A DNA stretch of 26,697 nucleotides from UBA9642 sp964545585 (GCA_964545585.1 CAZJFT010000007.1:1-26697); one strand, 5' to 3'; shown: positions 1 to 8,549, counted from the stretch's first letter. Notes: generated by a model not told the origin, from the letters alone. Made by a program: numbers and translations.

Positions 1-2736
1 CCTATAAATGTCACGGAATATGCCAATTTGACAATATATAATGACAACGAATACGAAATAAATTTCACTTTAGTGATAAGCGAATTTGAGAATATGGAAA
101 ATTCCTTAACACTCAGCACTTCACAGTTTTCCTTCCCTCAGAGCATAGTCGTGCCTGCAAACGATAATTATACTATAGGAATTAATTTCACAGTTAATAA
201 TTTTAGTAGTTTATATGCTACCACATATGGCGGAAAAATAATGCTTCTAGGGAACGATTCCAAGAACATAAGCATACCTATAGTAGTCACTGTTCCTATA
301 AAGAATTATGCGAATATGATAAGGGTCGCTCAAGAAAGCGGTTCTGCTCCATATGTAAGTCCTTTAAATCCTGGAGATGGTGATGAAGGAGATGTATTAT
401 ATTACGCATATTATAATCCTAAAGCAGGCAATGAGAACATAAATATAACTTGGAATGGTTCCTCGAATGATCTTGACTTATATGTTTATAACTCCACCGC
501 ACATTTTGTCGACAATTCCGGAAATGCTTTCACGACAAGCGAGTCGTTAACTACAACAGACACAGATACTATAAAATGGATACGAATACATGCATACTAT
601 TTTACTGCGTCATCACTCAACTTCACAATAAACATAACGGACAACGGAAATATCGCACCTAACATAACTAATGTGACTAATGCTGAAGGTGTTGCAGACT
701 TCAATTTCTCCCTCTTTGAGAATGTCACAATAACATTCCACTTCACAAATATAGACACTGACTCCTTGACATTCACATTCAACGACACAAGATATTCACA
801 GGAATCCATATCTGACGATAATGTGACATACACACTTGCAACAAATAGCAGCTTGCTTGGGGAGCACTACGTAAGACTCACCATACAGGATGAGTATGGC
901 GCTATAGCATATATGGATATAACTGTAGGAGTATTTGATGTCCAAGTAACAAGTTTTTATCCTACAAATCTCACTCCGGTAATCAGGAAGAACAATACGA
1001 TCAATTTTACACAGACAAGCACCGATCCTGAAGGGAATCCATTAGATTATTTTTGGTATATTGATGGTGTCCTGAACAGCACTTCTGAAAATCTTACAAT
1101 AAACACCACAGATATGCCTAATGACAACTACAATATAACATTCAGGGTGACGAACAATGTCACCAACGCGACAAAGACATGGAACCTCACTATAGATAGG
1201 TATGGGCCTTCAATGACTATAGTCAGCCCTAATGGAACAATAAACGACACCTTGATACCTATAAGATTCAATGTCTCAGACATTTCAGGGTTAAGTTCAT
1301 GTTGGTATAATATAAACAATTCCTTGCAAAACGTAACTATAAACGGTTGTACAAATACAAGTACAACATTACTGAACGGCAATTATACCATAACTTTGTA
1401 TAGCAATGATTCCTTCGGATTCATAAGTTCATCCAACAAGACATTTAGGGTATTGGACACTACACCTCCAAGGATAATGAGCAAAGGACCTTCAGGAGAA
1501 ATAGATTATACAGACGAAGTGACGTTGACAGTGACGCTCAATGAGAACTCCACCTGCAAAAGAAGCGATGAAGATGAATCATACGCAAGCATGAACCATT
1601 TATTCACAAGCACCGGCATTACAAACACGGTAGATTATGATGTACAAGGAGGAGAGAGTTACTCATTCTATGTAAGGTGCATAGATGTTGCAGGCAATGA
1701 AAATACACAGCAGACAGTTATAAACTTCTCTATCGAAGAATATAGCGGCGGTGGAGGTGGCGGTGGAGGAGGTGGCGGTGGAGGAGGAACCACTACTGCT
1801 CCAGCATCAATAACTGCTCCAAGCACTTCAAGCAGCAAATCTATTTTCGTGATAGAAGCAAAAGATAATATCACTTTCAACGTGAATTCTGAAAATATTG
1901 CATTGAAATATGCATTCTTAAATATTATAGGTACAAAAAGAAGTGTGGAATTGAGTGCAATACAGCATGAACTTTCTACAGCGCCGGCCGTGGGGAATTC
2001 ATTTGATAGCGGCAGACAGAAATATGCATTCATAGAATTGAAGCATAGCAATCTGCAGAGTTCTGACATACTAAACAGCATATTGCGTTTCAGGGTTTCA
2101 AAATCATGGATAGAGGGGAATTATATAGATATGAGCTCTATAAAACTTTATAGATATACTAATTCATGGGACGAACTGCCGACAACAATATATTCCCAAG
2201 ACAGTACCGGGATAACTTATGAGGCGACAAGTCCGGGATTTAGCTATTTTATAATAGCTGGAAAACAAAACATTCAGGTTCCTGCACTGATCGACCCCCC
2301 TAATGATAATGAGATAACAGGCGATAGCATATTGGTGAAGAAAGATTTGGAGGAGGAGAAGCCATTGAATCTTAATGACGCAGATACAGAAGACGAGGAA
2401 AATTCAGGTACAGGAATCTCAAAGCCATTGATAATAATAATAGTGATTGCGGCTGTAACAACTATAATTACCGCTAACGTACTTATAGTCAAGAGAAAGA
2501 ATACTGCAAAAACCTTAAAGATAAACAAGGAAGAGCATATAAACACACTGAAAAAACAGTATGAATTCGAAGGTAACCAGATAATACAGGAATACAATAC
2601 TCGTTTGAGGATGATAGGCAAGGACCCGAACGCACAACAGAAAGCGATGCAGTTGAAACAGTTGCATGACCAAAAGATAAAATATCTTCATGATAGATAT
2701 GCAGAATTGATACAACAGACAAAGAACTCTAAATGA
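1..2736 (+). CDS. Large N-glycosylated surface protein with PGF-pre-PGF-like domain, C-terminal membrane anchor (5' truncated)
   Basis: The reading frame is open from base 1, so the start lies upstream; the TTG at 28 is only an internal codon. Seen in order: a beta-rich domain (to about base 320), a PPC-like domain with NITWNGSSNDLDLYVYN (about 360-640), several Ig-like repeats (660-1730), a run of 14 glycines (1747-1788), a region ending in PGFSYFIIAG that resembles the archaeal PGF-pre-PGF domain (about 1840-2265), an acidic stretch, one membrane helix (about 2428-2490), and a charged, probably helical cytoplasmic tail of about 80 residues. N-x-S/T sequons are very frequent in the outer part, fitting archaeal N-glycosylation. 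Tail-in, body-out topology is inferred. The first domain plus PPC resembles what follows the catalytic domain of some secreted subtilases, so the missing N-terminus could be a protease; this cannot be seen here. Stop is TGA at 2734. Confidence 0.85.
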   Translation, partial: PINVTEYANLTIYNDNEYEINFTLVISEFENMENSLTLSTSQFSFPQSIVVPANDNYTIGINFTVNNFSSLYATTYGGKIMLLGNDSKNISIPIVVTVPIKNYANMIRVAQESGSAPYVSPLNPGDGDEGDVLYYAYYNPKAGNENINITWNGSSNDLDLYVYNSTAHFVDNSGNAFTTSESLTTTDTDTIKWIRIHAYYFTASSLNFTINITDNGNIAPNITNVTNAEGVADFNFSLFENVTITFHFTNIDTDSLTFTFNDTRYSQESISDDNVTYTLATNSSLLGEHYVRLTIQDEYGAIAYMDITVGVFDVQVTSFYPTNLTPVIRKNNTINFTQTSTDPEGNPLDYFWYIDGVLNSTSENLTINTTDMPNDNYNITFRVTNNVTNATKTWNLTIDRYGPSMTIVSPNGTINDTLIPIRFNVSDISGLSSCWYNINNSLQNVTINGCTNTSTTLLNGNYTITLYSNDSFGFISSSNKTFRVLDTTPPRIMSKGPSGEIDYTDEVTLTVTLNENSTCKRSDEDESYASMNHLFTSTGITNTVDYDVQGGESYSFYVRCIDVAGNENTQQTVINFSIEEYSGGGGGGGGGGGGGGTTTAPASITAPSTSSSKSIFVIEAKDNITFNVNSENIALKYAFLNIIGTKRSVELSAIQHELSTAPAVGNSFDSGRQKYAFIELKHSNLQSSDILNSILRFRVSKSWIEGNYIDMSSIKLYRYTNSWDELPTTIYSQDSTGITYEATSPGFSYFIIAGKQNIQVPALIDPPNDNEITGDSILVKKDLEEEKPLNLNDADTEDEENSGTGISKPLIIIIVIAAVTTIITANVLIVKRKNTAKTLKINKEEHINTLKKQYEFEGNQIIQEYNTRLRMIGKDPNAQQKAMQLKQLHDQKIKYLHDRYAELIQQTKNSK
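1747..1788 (+). repeat. Poly-glycine linker tract (14 GGN codons)
   Basis: Fourteen consecutive GGN codons (GGC, GGT and GGA mixed) encode an uninterrupted glycine run between the Ig-like part and the PGF-pre-PGF-like domain of the surface protein. The mixed third bases argue for selection on the protein linker more than simple DNA slippage, although the tract may still vary in length. It creates a false proline-rich open frame on the minus strand. Confidence 0.9.
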
Positions 2737-2740
2737 AAAA

Positions 2741-5146
2741 CTAGATGAGAATCTTTCTCTCGCCGAATGAGAGCTTCTTTATGTTATGAGCGGATATAAG
2801 GTCGTGTTGGATTGTCTTGAACTTGTCTTCAACGACCAATTCAAGCACTTCTTCCTTCAAGCTTTTTCCTGCATCCTTCTTTGATTTCCATATGAAAGAG
2901 TTCAACTCAACTATATCTTCCTTCGTTATCTCCACGAGGTATTCCTTCTCTGTGTCGGGGAACCCTTCAAGATGGACATCTTTTACTGCAAGCTCATGAT
3001 ATATCCTGTAAGTAATCATTGGCAGTATTGGTGCGAGGAGCTTTAGCAGTGTCTCGAGAACATGATGCAGTACATATATGGCTGCTTCCTGCTGTTCCAT
3101 TGTGAATTCTTTGTTCTGATTGTATGCCCTATTCTTGACCAATTCGACATAATGGCTTGAGAATGTCTCCCATATGAAATGCCGTATCTTCACCGCAGGA
3201 TTATGGAAATCATATTTTTCATAACACTCATTCGCGTCTATTATGATTAAATCCAATTCGTTCAATATCCATTTATCGAGCTCTGTCAAATGCGGCTCTA
3301 CATCCTTCCGGACATTCCCATTCTTAAACAACAATATGAATTTAGAGACATTCCAAAGCTTGCTTATTGTCTTTCCTGCGCCTTCAATCCTTTCAAGGCT
3401 GCATCTGAAATCCTGCTTCTCTAAGTTCCCTTCAAGCGATGCCCACATCCTGAACGGTTCTGCCCCATACTTGTCAAGTATGTCCTTCGGGTCTATGCCG
3501 TTACCGGCAGACTTTGACATCTTCTTCCCATCATTATCAACGATATGATAATTTATCCATACATCTTCGAATATACATTTCCCAGTCAGCAGATAATCCT
3601 TAAGCAGCGTATAATATAGCCATGTCCTTATTATCTCCTTTCCTTGAGGACGCAGGTTGCATGGGCTGTTCTTCTTGAAGAATTCATCGTCCCTGCTGTA
3701 CTTCAGTATGTATAATGGGCTTATCGAGCTGTCGAACCATGTGTCGAAGACCCTTTCTTCACCCCTGAACGTCTCTTGACCGTTTGAGTGGCCACATTTC
3801 GGACATTTATCTATCGAAGATGGCGGCGGCTCTTTCCATGGCTGATAATATCTTCCTTTAGGAGGCAAAACTGGTGCATCACAATTATTGCAATACCATA
3901 ATGGGATCTCTGTGGCATAATATCTCCTTCTGGATATCGGCCAGTCTATGCTCACAGAATCTATCCAATCAAGCAATATTTTTCTTGATTCTTCTGAGTA
4001 GAAGCTCGGCTGCTTTGCTATATCGCGCATATCATTGATGAATTCCAATTGTTTGAGATAGAACTCTTTCATGCCTATGAATTCTATAGGATCCTTTGAC
4101 CGCTCACATATTGGAGTCCTATGTTTTATCTTCTGCTGCTTGACGAGCATTCCTCTCTTTTCAATCTCCGTTATTAATTGCTTCTGCGCTTCCTTTGTCT
4201 TCAATCCTTTAAGGAATCCTGCATTCTCATTCATTGTGCCATCCTTGTTTATGGCTATTGTCGGCTTCAATCCGTTATCCCTGAAGAATCTTATGTCTGT
4301 CACGTCTCCGAAGCTGCACATCATCATCAATCCTGTCCCTTTATCCATCTGCGCGACCGGGTCGGGCTTTATGGGAACTTCCTTCTCGAATACAGGGGTT
4401 ATTGCATGTTTTCCCTCTAGATGCGCGTACCTTTCATCTTCAGGATTGTAGCATATCATCTCGCAGGAGCATATAAGTTCAGGTCTTGTGGTTGCGATGA
4501 CTATATCTTCGCCTGTCTCCTTCACTTTGAATTTTATGTCATTGAAGAAGCTCGGCAACTCTGCATAATCTATCTCTGCATCTGCAATAGTTGTCTGGCA
4601 TCCAGGGCACCAATTGTTCACACGCTCATCCTCATAAATGAGGCCTTTGTTCCATAAGTCTATGAACGTCTCCTGCGTGAGAGAGCGATACTCCGGACTG
4701 TCCGTCTCATATATGTCCCCTATATCATTACCTTTCTCCCATGAGTTGAATCCTATCCCTAATCTCAAGAATGAATCTACTGATGCCATGCTTGATTTCT
4801 CAAGCACCTTATTGCAATATCCTATGAATTCCTCTCTTGGAGTCTCTGTGATTTTTATCTTGAACTCTTTCTCTGCCGCCATCTCTATTGGCAATCCGTT
4901 CCTGTCAAGTCCTAATGGAAATAATATCTCATGCCCTTTCATCCGTTTATAGCGCGCAAACATATCCATGAATACATATGTCGTTGCCTGTCCTATATGC
5001 ACCGGAGTATTGACATATGGTGGAGGAGTATCTATAGAATAGACTTTTTTTCCAGAAGACTTATTGAATCTGTATCTCTTAGAATCTTTCCATTCATCAT
5101 ATATCTTCTTTTCAGACTCCTTCGACCAATTCTTCTCCTCTAACAT
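2741..5146 (-). CDS. valS: Valyl-tRNA synthetase (archaeal type)
   Basis: Class I aminoacyl-tRNA synthetase that charges tRNA-Val in the cytoplasm. The HIGH-type motif is PPYVNTPVHIG at residues 42-52 and KMSKS is at 542-546 (3509-3523). IATTRPE marks the editing domain, and SIDWPISRRRYYATEIPLWYC and RPQGKEIIRTWLYY are characteristic of archaeal ValS. Zinc-type cysteine pairs are visible (CPGC near residue 185; CNNC and CPKC in the middle). At 801 residues it is on the short side for archaeal ValS, ending soon after the anticodon-binding helices. The ATG at 5146 is preceded by a TATA box that would start the RNA at about the start codon, so it is probably leaderless. Its stop lies 4 bases from the stop of the converging surface-protein gene. 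Confidence 0.97.
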   Translation of the reverse strand: MLEEKNWSKESEKKIYDEWKDSKRYRFNKSSGKKVYSIDTPPPYVNTPVHIGQATTYVFMDMFARYKRMKGHEILFPLGLDRNGLPIEMAAEKEFKIKITETPREEFIGYCNKVLEKSSMASVDSFLRLGIGFNSWEKGNDIGDIYETDSPEYRSLTQETFIDLWNKGLIYEDERVNNWCPGCQTTIADAEIDYAELPSFFNDIKFKVKETGEDIVIATTRPELICSCEMICYNPEDERYAHLEGKHAITPVFEKEVPIKPDPVAQMDKGTGLMMMCSFGDVTDIRFFRDNGLKPTIAINKDGTMNENAGFLKGLKTKEAQKQLITEIEKRGMLVKQQKIKHRTPICERSKDPIEFIGMKEFYLKQLEFINDMRDIAKQPSFYSEESRKILLDWIDSVSIDWPISRRRYYATEIPLWYCNNCDAPVLPPKGRYYQPWKEPPPSSIDKCPKCGHSNGQETFRGEERVFDTWFDSSISPLYILKYSRDDEFFKKNSPCNLRPQGKEIIRTWLYYTLLKDYLLTGKCIFEDVWINYHIVDNDGKKMSKSAGNGIDPKDILDKYGAEPFRMWASLEGNLEKQDFRCSLERIEGAGKTISKLWNVSKFILLFKNGNVRKDVEPHLTELDKWILNELDLIIIDANECYEKYDFHNPAVKIRHFIWETFSSHYVELVKNRAYNQNKEFTMEQQEAAIYVLHHVLETLLKLLAPILPMITYRIYHELAVKDVHLEGFPDTEKEYLVEITKEDIVELNSFIWKSKKDAGKSLKEEVLELVVEDKFKTIQHDLISAHNIKKLSFGERKILI

Positions 5147-5170
5147 AAGTCAAAAGGATTAGATGAGGAT

Positions 5171-5178
5171 ATTTAAAT
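5171..5178 (-). promoter_or_regulatory. TATA box of valS
   Basis: ATTTAAAT (minus strand reads atttaaatatcc) is centred about 28 bases before the valS ATG, the spacing expected for an archaeal TATA box with transcription starting at or next to the start codon. No Shine-Dalgarno motif is needed or seen. Confidence 0.6.
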
Positions 5179-5195
5179 GTTATTGTTGGAAGATA

Positions 5196-5450
5196 TCATG
5201 AAAGTTTCCTTGAACTGCTCTTGAATGCCGAGTCTATCATGTCAGATATTTCCTGGCTTCCTCTCGATGCCATCAAGTATGTCTTTTGAGGCATATCATT
5301 AGGCATGTCTCCTCTGTGCATCATGTGATCACTCTTTAAGTAATCGCGTGCACCAACATACAATAGTCCGCTCATGATTAAGACTTTCGATGCATCGACA
5401 ATGATATCTCCGACGATTCTTGCATAATTATCTTTTTCCATGCCATCCAT
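5196..5450 (-). CDS. Unrecognised small protein (84 aa)
   Basis: Not recognised. The frame encodes a mildly hydrophobic central stretch (residues about 18-35, ASKVLIMSGLLYVGARDYL) followed by a Met- and Asp-rich polar segment and a basic C-terminus; it is too weak to call a membrane helix. It sits alone between valS and a divergent gene. Two starts are possible: ATG at 5450, or ATG at 5441 (fourth codon). A TATA-like tataaaag at 5463-5470 on the minus strand would place the RNA start at about 5441 and favour the second, leaderless start. The palindromic tttataaatt at 5490-5499 could instead serve the first start. No other frame in this stretch is better, but evidence for a real gene is only promoter and position. 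Confidence 0.5.
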   Translation of the reverse strand: MDGMEKDNYARIVGDIIVDASKVLIMSGLLYVGARDYLKSDHMMHRGDMPNDMPQKTYLMASRGSQEISDMIDSAFKSSSRKLS

Positions 5451-5489
5451 TATCTGAGCTGTCTTTTATACTTTTCTATTATGAAAAAA

Positions 5490-5499
5490 TTTATAAATT
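5490..5499 (+). promoter_or_regulatory. Near-palindromic TATA element between divergent small genes
   Basis: TTTATAAATT lies about 35 bases upstream of the plus-strand ATG at 5531 and 45 bases upstream of the minus-strand ATG at 5450. Because it reads almost the same on both strands, it could place transcription in either direction. The plus-strand RNA would start near 5520 with a leader of about ten bases. Confidence 0.5.
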
Positions 5500-5530
5500 A
5501 ATGACTACTTGAAAGTGGCAAGGCGAGAGT

Positions 5531-5887
5531 ATGGATAGGACAACAATACCAATGAACACAAAAGACATAGCTGCAACCATAATAGAAGAAGGATTCATCA
5601 TAGGGAAGAACAATGCAGTAAACATAAGCATAGATTGCGACGCATTAGAGATATATACGAACATGAGAACAAAAGGATTGATCGACAGATTCAAGACAAG
5701 ACCATTACATGCAGGGACACTTTATTTCAGACAGAACGGAGGATTCTCCAAATCATGGTATTTTGACAACAATTATTTTGGAGAACCAATAGATTCATTG
5801 AAAAAAAGATTAGAAGACAAATATAAAGTGAACGTATTAACTAATGATAAATATGAAATAGTGAACAAAGAAGATGAGGGAATATAG
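5531..5887 (+). CDS. Unrecognised soluble protein (118 aa)
   Basis: Not recognised. The protein is a small mixed alpha/beta chain without signal peptide or membrane helix. A likely helix at residues 8-20 is followed by strands (AVNISIDCDALEIYTNM), a positively charged stretch (GLIDRFKTRPLHAGTLYF), an aromatic-rich segment (GGFSKSWYFDNNYFGEP) and an acidic end. The single cysteine is in IDCDAL. The start ATG at 5531 is about ten bases downstream of the RNA start predicted from the TATA at 5490-5499. It is divergent from the 84-residue gene and followed 80 bases on by the bPH2 gene, which has its own promoter. Basic and aromatic residues could suggest nucleic-acid or ligand contact, but this is speculation. 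Confidence 0.65.
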   Translation: MDRTTIPMNTKDIAATIIEEGFIIGKNNAVNISIDCDALEIYTNMRTKGLIDRFKTRPLHAGTLYFRQNGGFSKSWYFDNNYFGEPIDSLKKRLEDKYKVNVLTNDKYEIVNKEDEGI

Positions 5888-5937
5888 CGCAAAGAAAAAA
5901 TCCCCAATATGCCAATAACTAATATTGTATAAAAACA

Positions 5938-5947
5938 TTTATTAATA
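5938..5947 (+). promoter_or_regulatory. TATA box of the bPH2 / DPP III transcript
   Basis: TTTATTAATA is centred about 26 bases before the ATG at 5968, so the RNA would start at the start codon. This spacing favours ATG 5968 over the in-frame TTG at 5962. A second TATA-like element (tgtataaaaa) lies a little upstream at 5926-5935. Confidence 0.5.
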
Positions 5948-5967
5948 TCAATTCTTAATAATTGCTT

Positions 5968-6552
5968 ATGGAAGTCAATGACAATATAATAGTCTATCCG
6001 AATGCGGGGAAGGAATTCTTGAAGAACCTATTGTCAATATTCATCATAGTGATAATAATAATCGGACTTCTGATGTTCCTACAGACACAAGTGGGACCGG
6101 ACCTAGTGACGGACATACTGGCCGTCTTTGAAGTTGAAGTGAACATGGGCATGATAAACCTCGTTCTCATATTGATATTCGTCATCGGTGCAGCAGCATT
6201 GCTGCTATTCAATTATGCGAGCATAAGGAATCAGAGATACCTATTGCTTAATGATAAGCTCGAATTCACAGGCACACAAGCATTGATAATGGTACATAAG
6301 GAGAGCATACCATTCAACAACATAACACGCATAACATTCACGAATGAGGGATTGATGAACAAGCTCTTAAGCTGCGGAGAGGTAAAGATCGAGCTTTCTG
6401 GGATGAAAATCCCGAGCATAACACTAGAATCCATAGACCATCCGGATCAATTGACAGAGATGATACAGCAGAAAGTGAACCAGTTCAACATGCAGAGACA
6501 GATGCAGTTCCTGGAACAGAAGAAGATAGAAGGGATAATGAAAAAATTCTAG
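5968..6552 (+). CDS. Membrane protein with two helices and a bacterial-type PH (bPH2/DUF304) domain
   Basis: The 194-residue protein has a short cytoplasmic N-terminus, then two strongly hydrophobic segments (about residues 18-37, SIFIIVIIIIGLLMFL, and 52-75, NLVLILIFVIGAAALLLF). Next come a beta-rich domain starting NQRYLLLNDKLEF and a C-terminal amphipathic helix rich in Gln and Met. This is the plan of YdbS/bPH2 proteins, whose molecular role is generally unknown. ATG 5968 is chosen over the upstream TTG (5962) because of the TATA spacing. The next gene, an M49 peptidase, begins 25 bases after the stop with a good ribosome binding site and no separate TATA box, so the two are likely cotranscribed. 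No functional link between them is known to me. Confidence 0.8.
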   Translation: MEVNDNIIVYPNAGKEFLKNLLSIFIIVIIIIGLLMFLQTQVGPDLVTDILAVFEVEVNMGMINLVLILIFVIGAAALLLFNYASIRNQRYLLLNDKLEFTGTQALIMVHKESIPFNNITRITFTNEGLMNKLLSCGEVKIELSGMKIPSITLESIDHPDQLTEMIQQKVNQFNMQRQMQFLEQKKIEGIMKKF

Positions 6553-6565
6553 AGGTAATAAATTA

Positions 6566-6570
6566 GAGGT
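6566..6570 (+). promoter_or_regulatory. Shine-Dalgarno site of the DPP III gene
   Basis: GAGGT sits 7 bases before the ATG at 6578. A similar agaggtaa also occurs at 6551-6558. The strong site contrasts with the leaderless starts nearby and supports internal initiation on a bicistronic mRNA with the bPH2 gene. Confidence 0.7.
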
Positions 6571-6577
6571 AAATAAT

Positions 6578-8482
6578 ATGGACATAAAGATATTAGAGAT
6601 ATTCGACGGCATATCAGTAATAAAGCTGCCTGTGAAAGGTTTTGAGGAATTAAGCTTTGATGATAAGATGATAGCTTATCATCTATGGCATGCAGCTGTT
6701 GCAGGAGACAGCATAACATACGCGCAGAGCTACAGATATGGATTGAATCTAAGAGACCTATTCCTTGAATTATGCTCAAAGAAGGAAGAGGTTAAGAAGA
6801 TAGATGAAGGAGTGTATGAAAAGATTGAGGAATACACAAAAAAGATACTGATAAACCATGGCAATCATGACGGATGGACGACTAGGAAATTCATCCCGAA
6901 ATTCACAGAAAAAGAGCTCAATGGAGTGATTCAATCACTGAAAGATCCGTACATCCAGTCTTTGCATGCAGAGATACCCTCAAAAGCCATATTTGATCCG
7001 GAATATGAAGTAATGCTAACTCAAAAGACTCCGATGAAAGGCGATATAATAACAGAGAGCCATAACACATTCTATGAAGGAGTGACACTTAAGGATCTTG
7101 AAGGATTTGAAGACAATTATCCGGGTAACAGCAATGCCGTCAAAGACGAGAGGACCGGAAAAATAGTCGAAAAAATCTGGCGCGCCGGCAACCAGCGGAC
7201 GAAAGAAGGAGTATATTCAAAATATCTCAAGAAAGTATGCTATCATCTCGAGCAAGCAATGACGCACTCTAATGAAGAGCAGAGAGAAGTCCTCGGCATA
7301 CTCAAAAGATTCTTTGAGGAAGGCAACCCTAAATTATTTGACGATTATAATATAAAATGGCTGCATTCAGATACACCAGTCGATACAATACTGGGATTCA
7401 TTGAAGAATATAGGGATGCGAGATCAAAGAAGGCATTGTTCGAAGGAATGGTATTCTTCAAGGACAAGGATACACAGCACATAATATCAGATATCGCTTC
7501 GAAATCCCAAGCATTAGAGGATGATGCTCCATGGGATGACAGATACAAGAAGATCTGGAAGAAGATACCTGTAAGCAACGCGATAATGCAGATAGCGGGC
7601 ACTGGAGGCGCAGGACCATTATGTTGGGCAGGAGTGAACTTACCGAACAGCCAGAAGATCAGAGAAGAGCATGGAAGCAAAAGCATATACGTCTCGAACG
7701 TTACATACGCTTCAAGGAATGCATTCGCAAAGAATATGCTTTCTGAATTCATAGAAGATGAAAATGACAGGAATATGCTCCTTGAGACTTCAGACATCAG
7801 AAGCCCAGTGACAGTAACTTTGCATGAAATCGTCGGTCATGGTTCTGGAAAAACATCAGACAAGCTTGAAAATGATCCGAGAGATTATTTGAGAGAGAAT
7901 TATTCGGCAATGGAAGAAGCCAGAGCGGAGCTTTGCATGCTATATCATGCATGGAATCCGAAGCTTAGAAATATACTGAGTGAAGAAGCGTCAAAGGCAA
8001 TATATCTAGCATATATACTCAGCGGCATAACTTGGCTCAGGGCGCTTGAAGACGATACAGAACTGCACGAAGACCATATGCGCGCAGGACAGCTGATAAT
8101 CCAATATATCTTGAAGAACAGTGATGCTGCAGAATTTTATATAAAGGATGGAAAGACATATCCAAGAGTCAAAGATTATGGAAAGATGAGAGAATTAGTC
8201 GGAAAGTTGCTAAAGGAAATACAGAGGATGAAATCAGAAGGAGATTACGATGCATTGAAGAAGCTCATCGATGAGTACGCAGTGCATTTCGACCATAAGC
8301 TACGAGATGAAGTTGTCAAAAGAGCTAAAGAGATAAACTTCCCTAAAGTTTATTCTTACGTCATGACAGAGCCTATAATCGTCAAAGATGAGAAAAGCGG
8401 GAAGACAGATGTAGTGCTGAAATATCCTGAATCAATATTAGAACAAGGCCTCAGATGGAGAGAATTAAGTGAGAACGAATGA
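6578..8482 (+). CDS. Dipeptidyl-peptidase III-like zinc metallopeptidase (family M49)
   Basis: Predicted cytoplasmic exopeptidase that removes dipeptides from the N-terminus of short peptides. The M49 zinc signature HEXXGH is HEIVGH at residues 416-421 (7823-7840), followed about 25 residues later by EEARAE (446-451), which corresponds to the family's EExxAE motif carrying the third zinc ligand. There is no signal peptide or membrane helix. At 634 residues it is shorter than the eukaryotic enzymes (about 720-740) and nearer the bacterial group. The start ATG 6578 follows GAGGT with 7-base spacing. It converges with pepA, another cytoplasmic peptidase, across a 67-base gap. M49 is well known in eukaryotes and bacteria but not a standard archaeal gene, so transfer is possible. 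Substrate is unproven. Confidence 0.88.
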   Translation: MDIKILEIFDGISVIKLPVKGFEELSFDDKMIAYHLWHAAVAGDSITYAQSYRYGLNLRDLFLELCSKKEEVKKIDEGVYEKIEEYTKKILINHGNHDGWTTRKFIPKFTEKELNGVIQSLKDPYIQSLHAEIPSKAIFDPEYEVMLTQKTPMKGDIITESHNTFYEGVTLKDLEGFEDNYPGNSNAVKDERTGKIVEKIWRAGNQRTKEGVYSKYLKKVCYHLEQAMTHSNEEQREVLGILKRFFEEGNPKLFDDYNIKWLHSDTPVDTILGFIEEYRDARSKKALFEGMVFFKDKDTQHIISDIASKSQALEDDAPWDDRYKKIWKKIPVSNAIMQIAGTGGAGPLCWAGVNLPNSQKIREEHGSKSIYVSNVTYASRNAFAKNMLSEFIEDENDRNMLLETSDIRSPVTVTLHEIVGHGSGKTSDKLENDPRDYLRENYSAMEEARAELCMLYHAWNPKLRNILSEEASKAIYLAYILSGITWLRALEDDTELHEDHMRAGQLIIQYILKNSDAAEFYIKDGKTYPRVKDYGKMRELVGKLLKEIQRMKSEGDYDALKKLIDEYAVHFDHKLRDEVVKRAKEINFPKVYSYVMTEPIIVKDEKSGKTDVVLKYPESILEQGLRWRELSENE

Positions 8483-8495
8483 TTAGAATAAATTA

Positions 8496-8523
8496 AATAG
8501 ATTAAGAAAAATAGATTAAGAAA
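8496..8523 (-). terminator. Tandem 14-bp repeat giving a pyrimidine-rich terminator for the long minus-strand operon
   Basis: Two perfect head-to-tail copies of AATAGATTAAGAAA (8496-8509 and 8510-8523) lie between the convergent stops of the M49 gene and pepA. On the minus strand they read as TTTCTTAATCTATT repeats, a T/C-rich tract of the type that terminates archaeal RNA polymerase, about 27 bases after the pepA stop. The terminator role is inferred; the repeat is seen directly. Confidence 0.5.
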
Positions 8524-8549
8524 TTGCATCACTAAATAATATTCTTGAA

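Noticed and set aside
28..30. TTG at base 28 as the start of the surface protein
   Set aside because: The same frame is open back to base 1 with similar composition and no signal peptide follows the TTG, so the gene is truncated by the window.
1668..2081. Minus-strand frame encoding a proline run
   Set aside because: The proline run is only the complement of the Gly14 linker in the surface protein.
7345..7797. 150-codon minus-strand frame opposite the M49 gene
   Set aside because: It lies wholly within the conserved M49 coding region; low-complexity Ser/Phe composition is typical of an antisense shadow.
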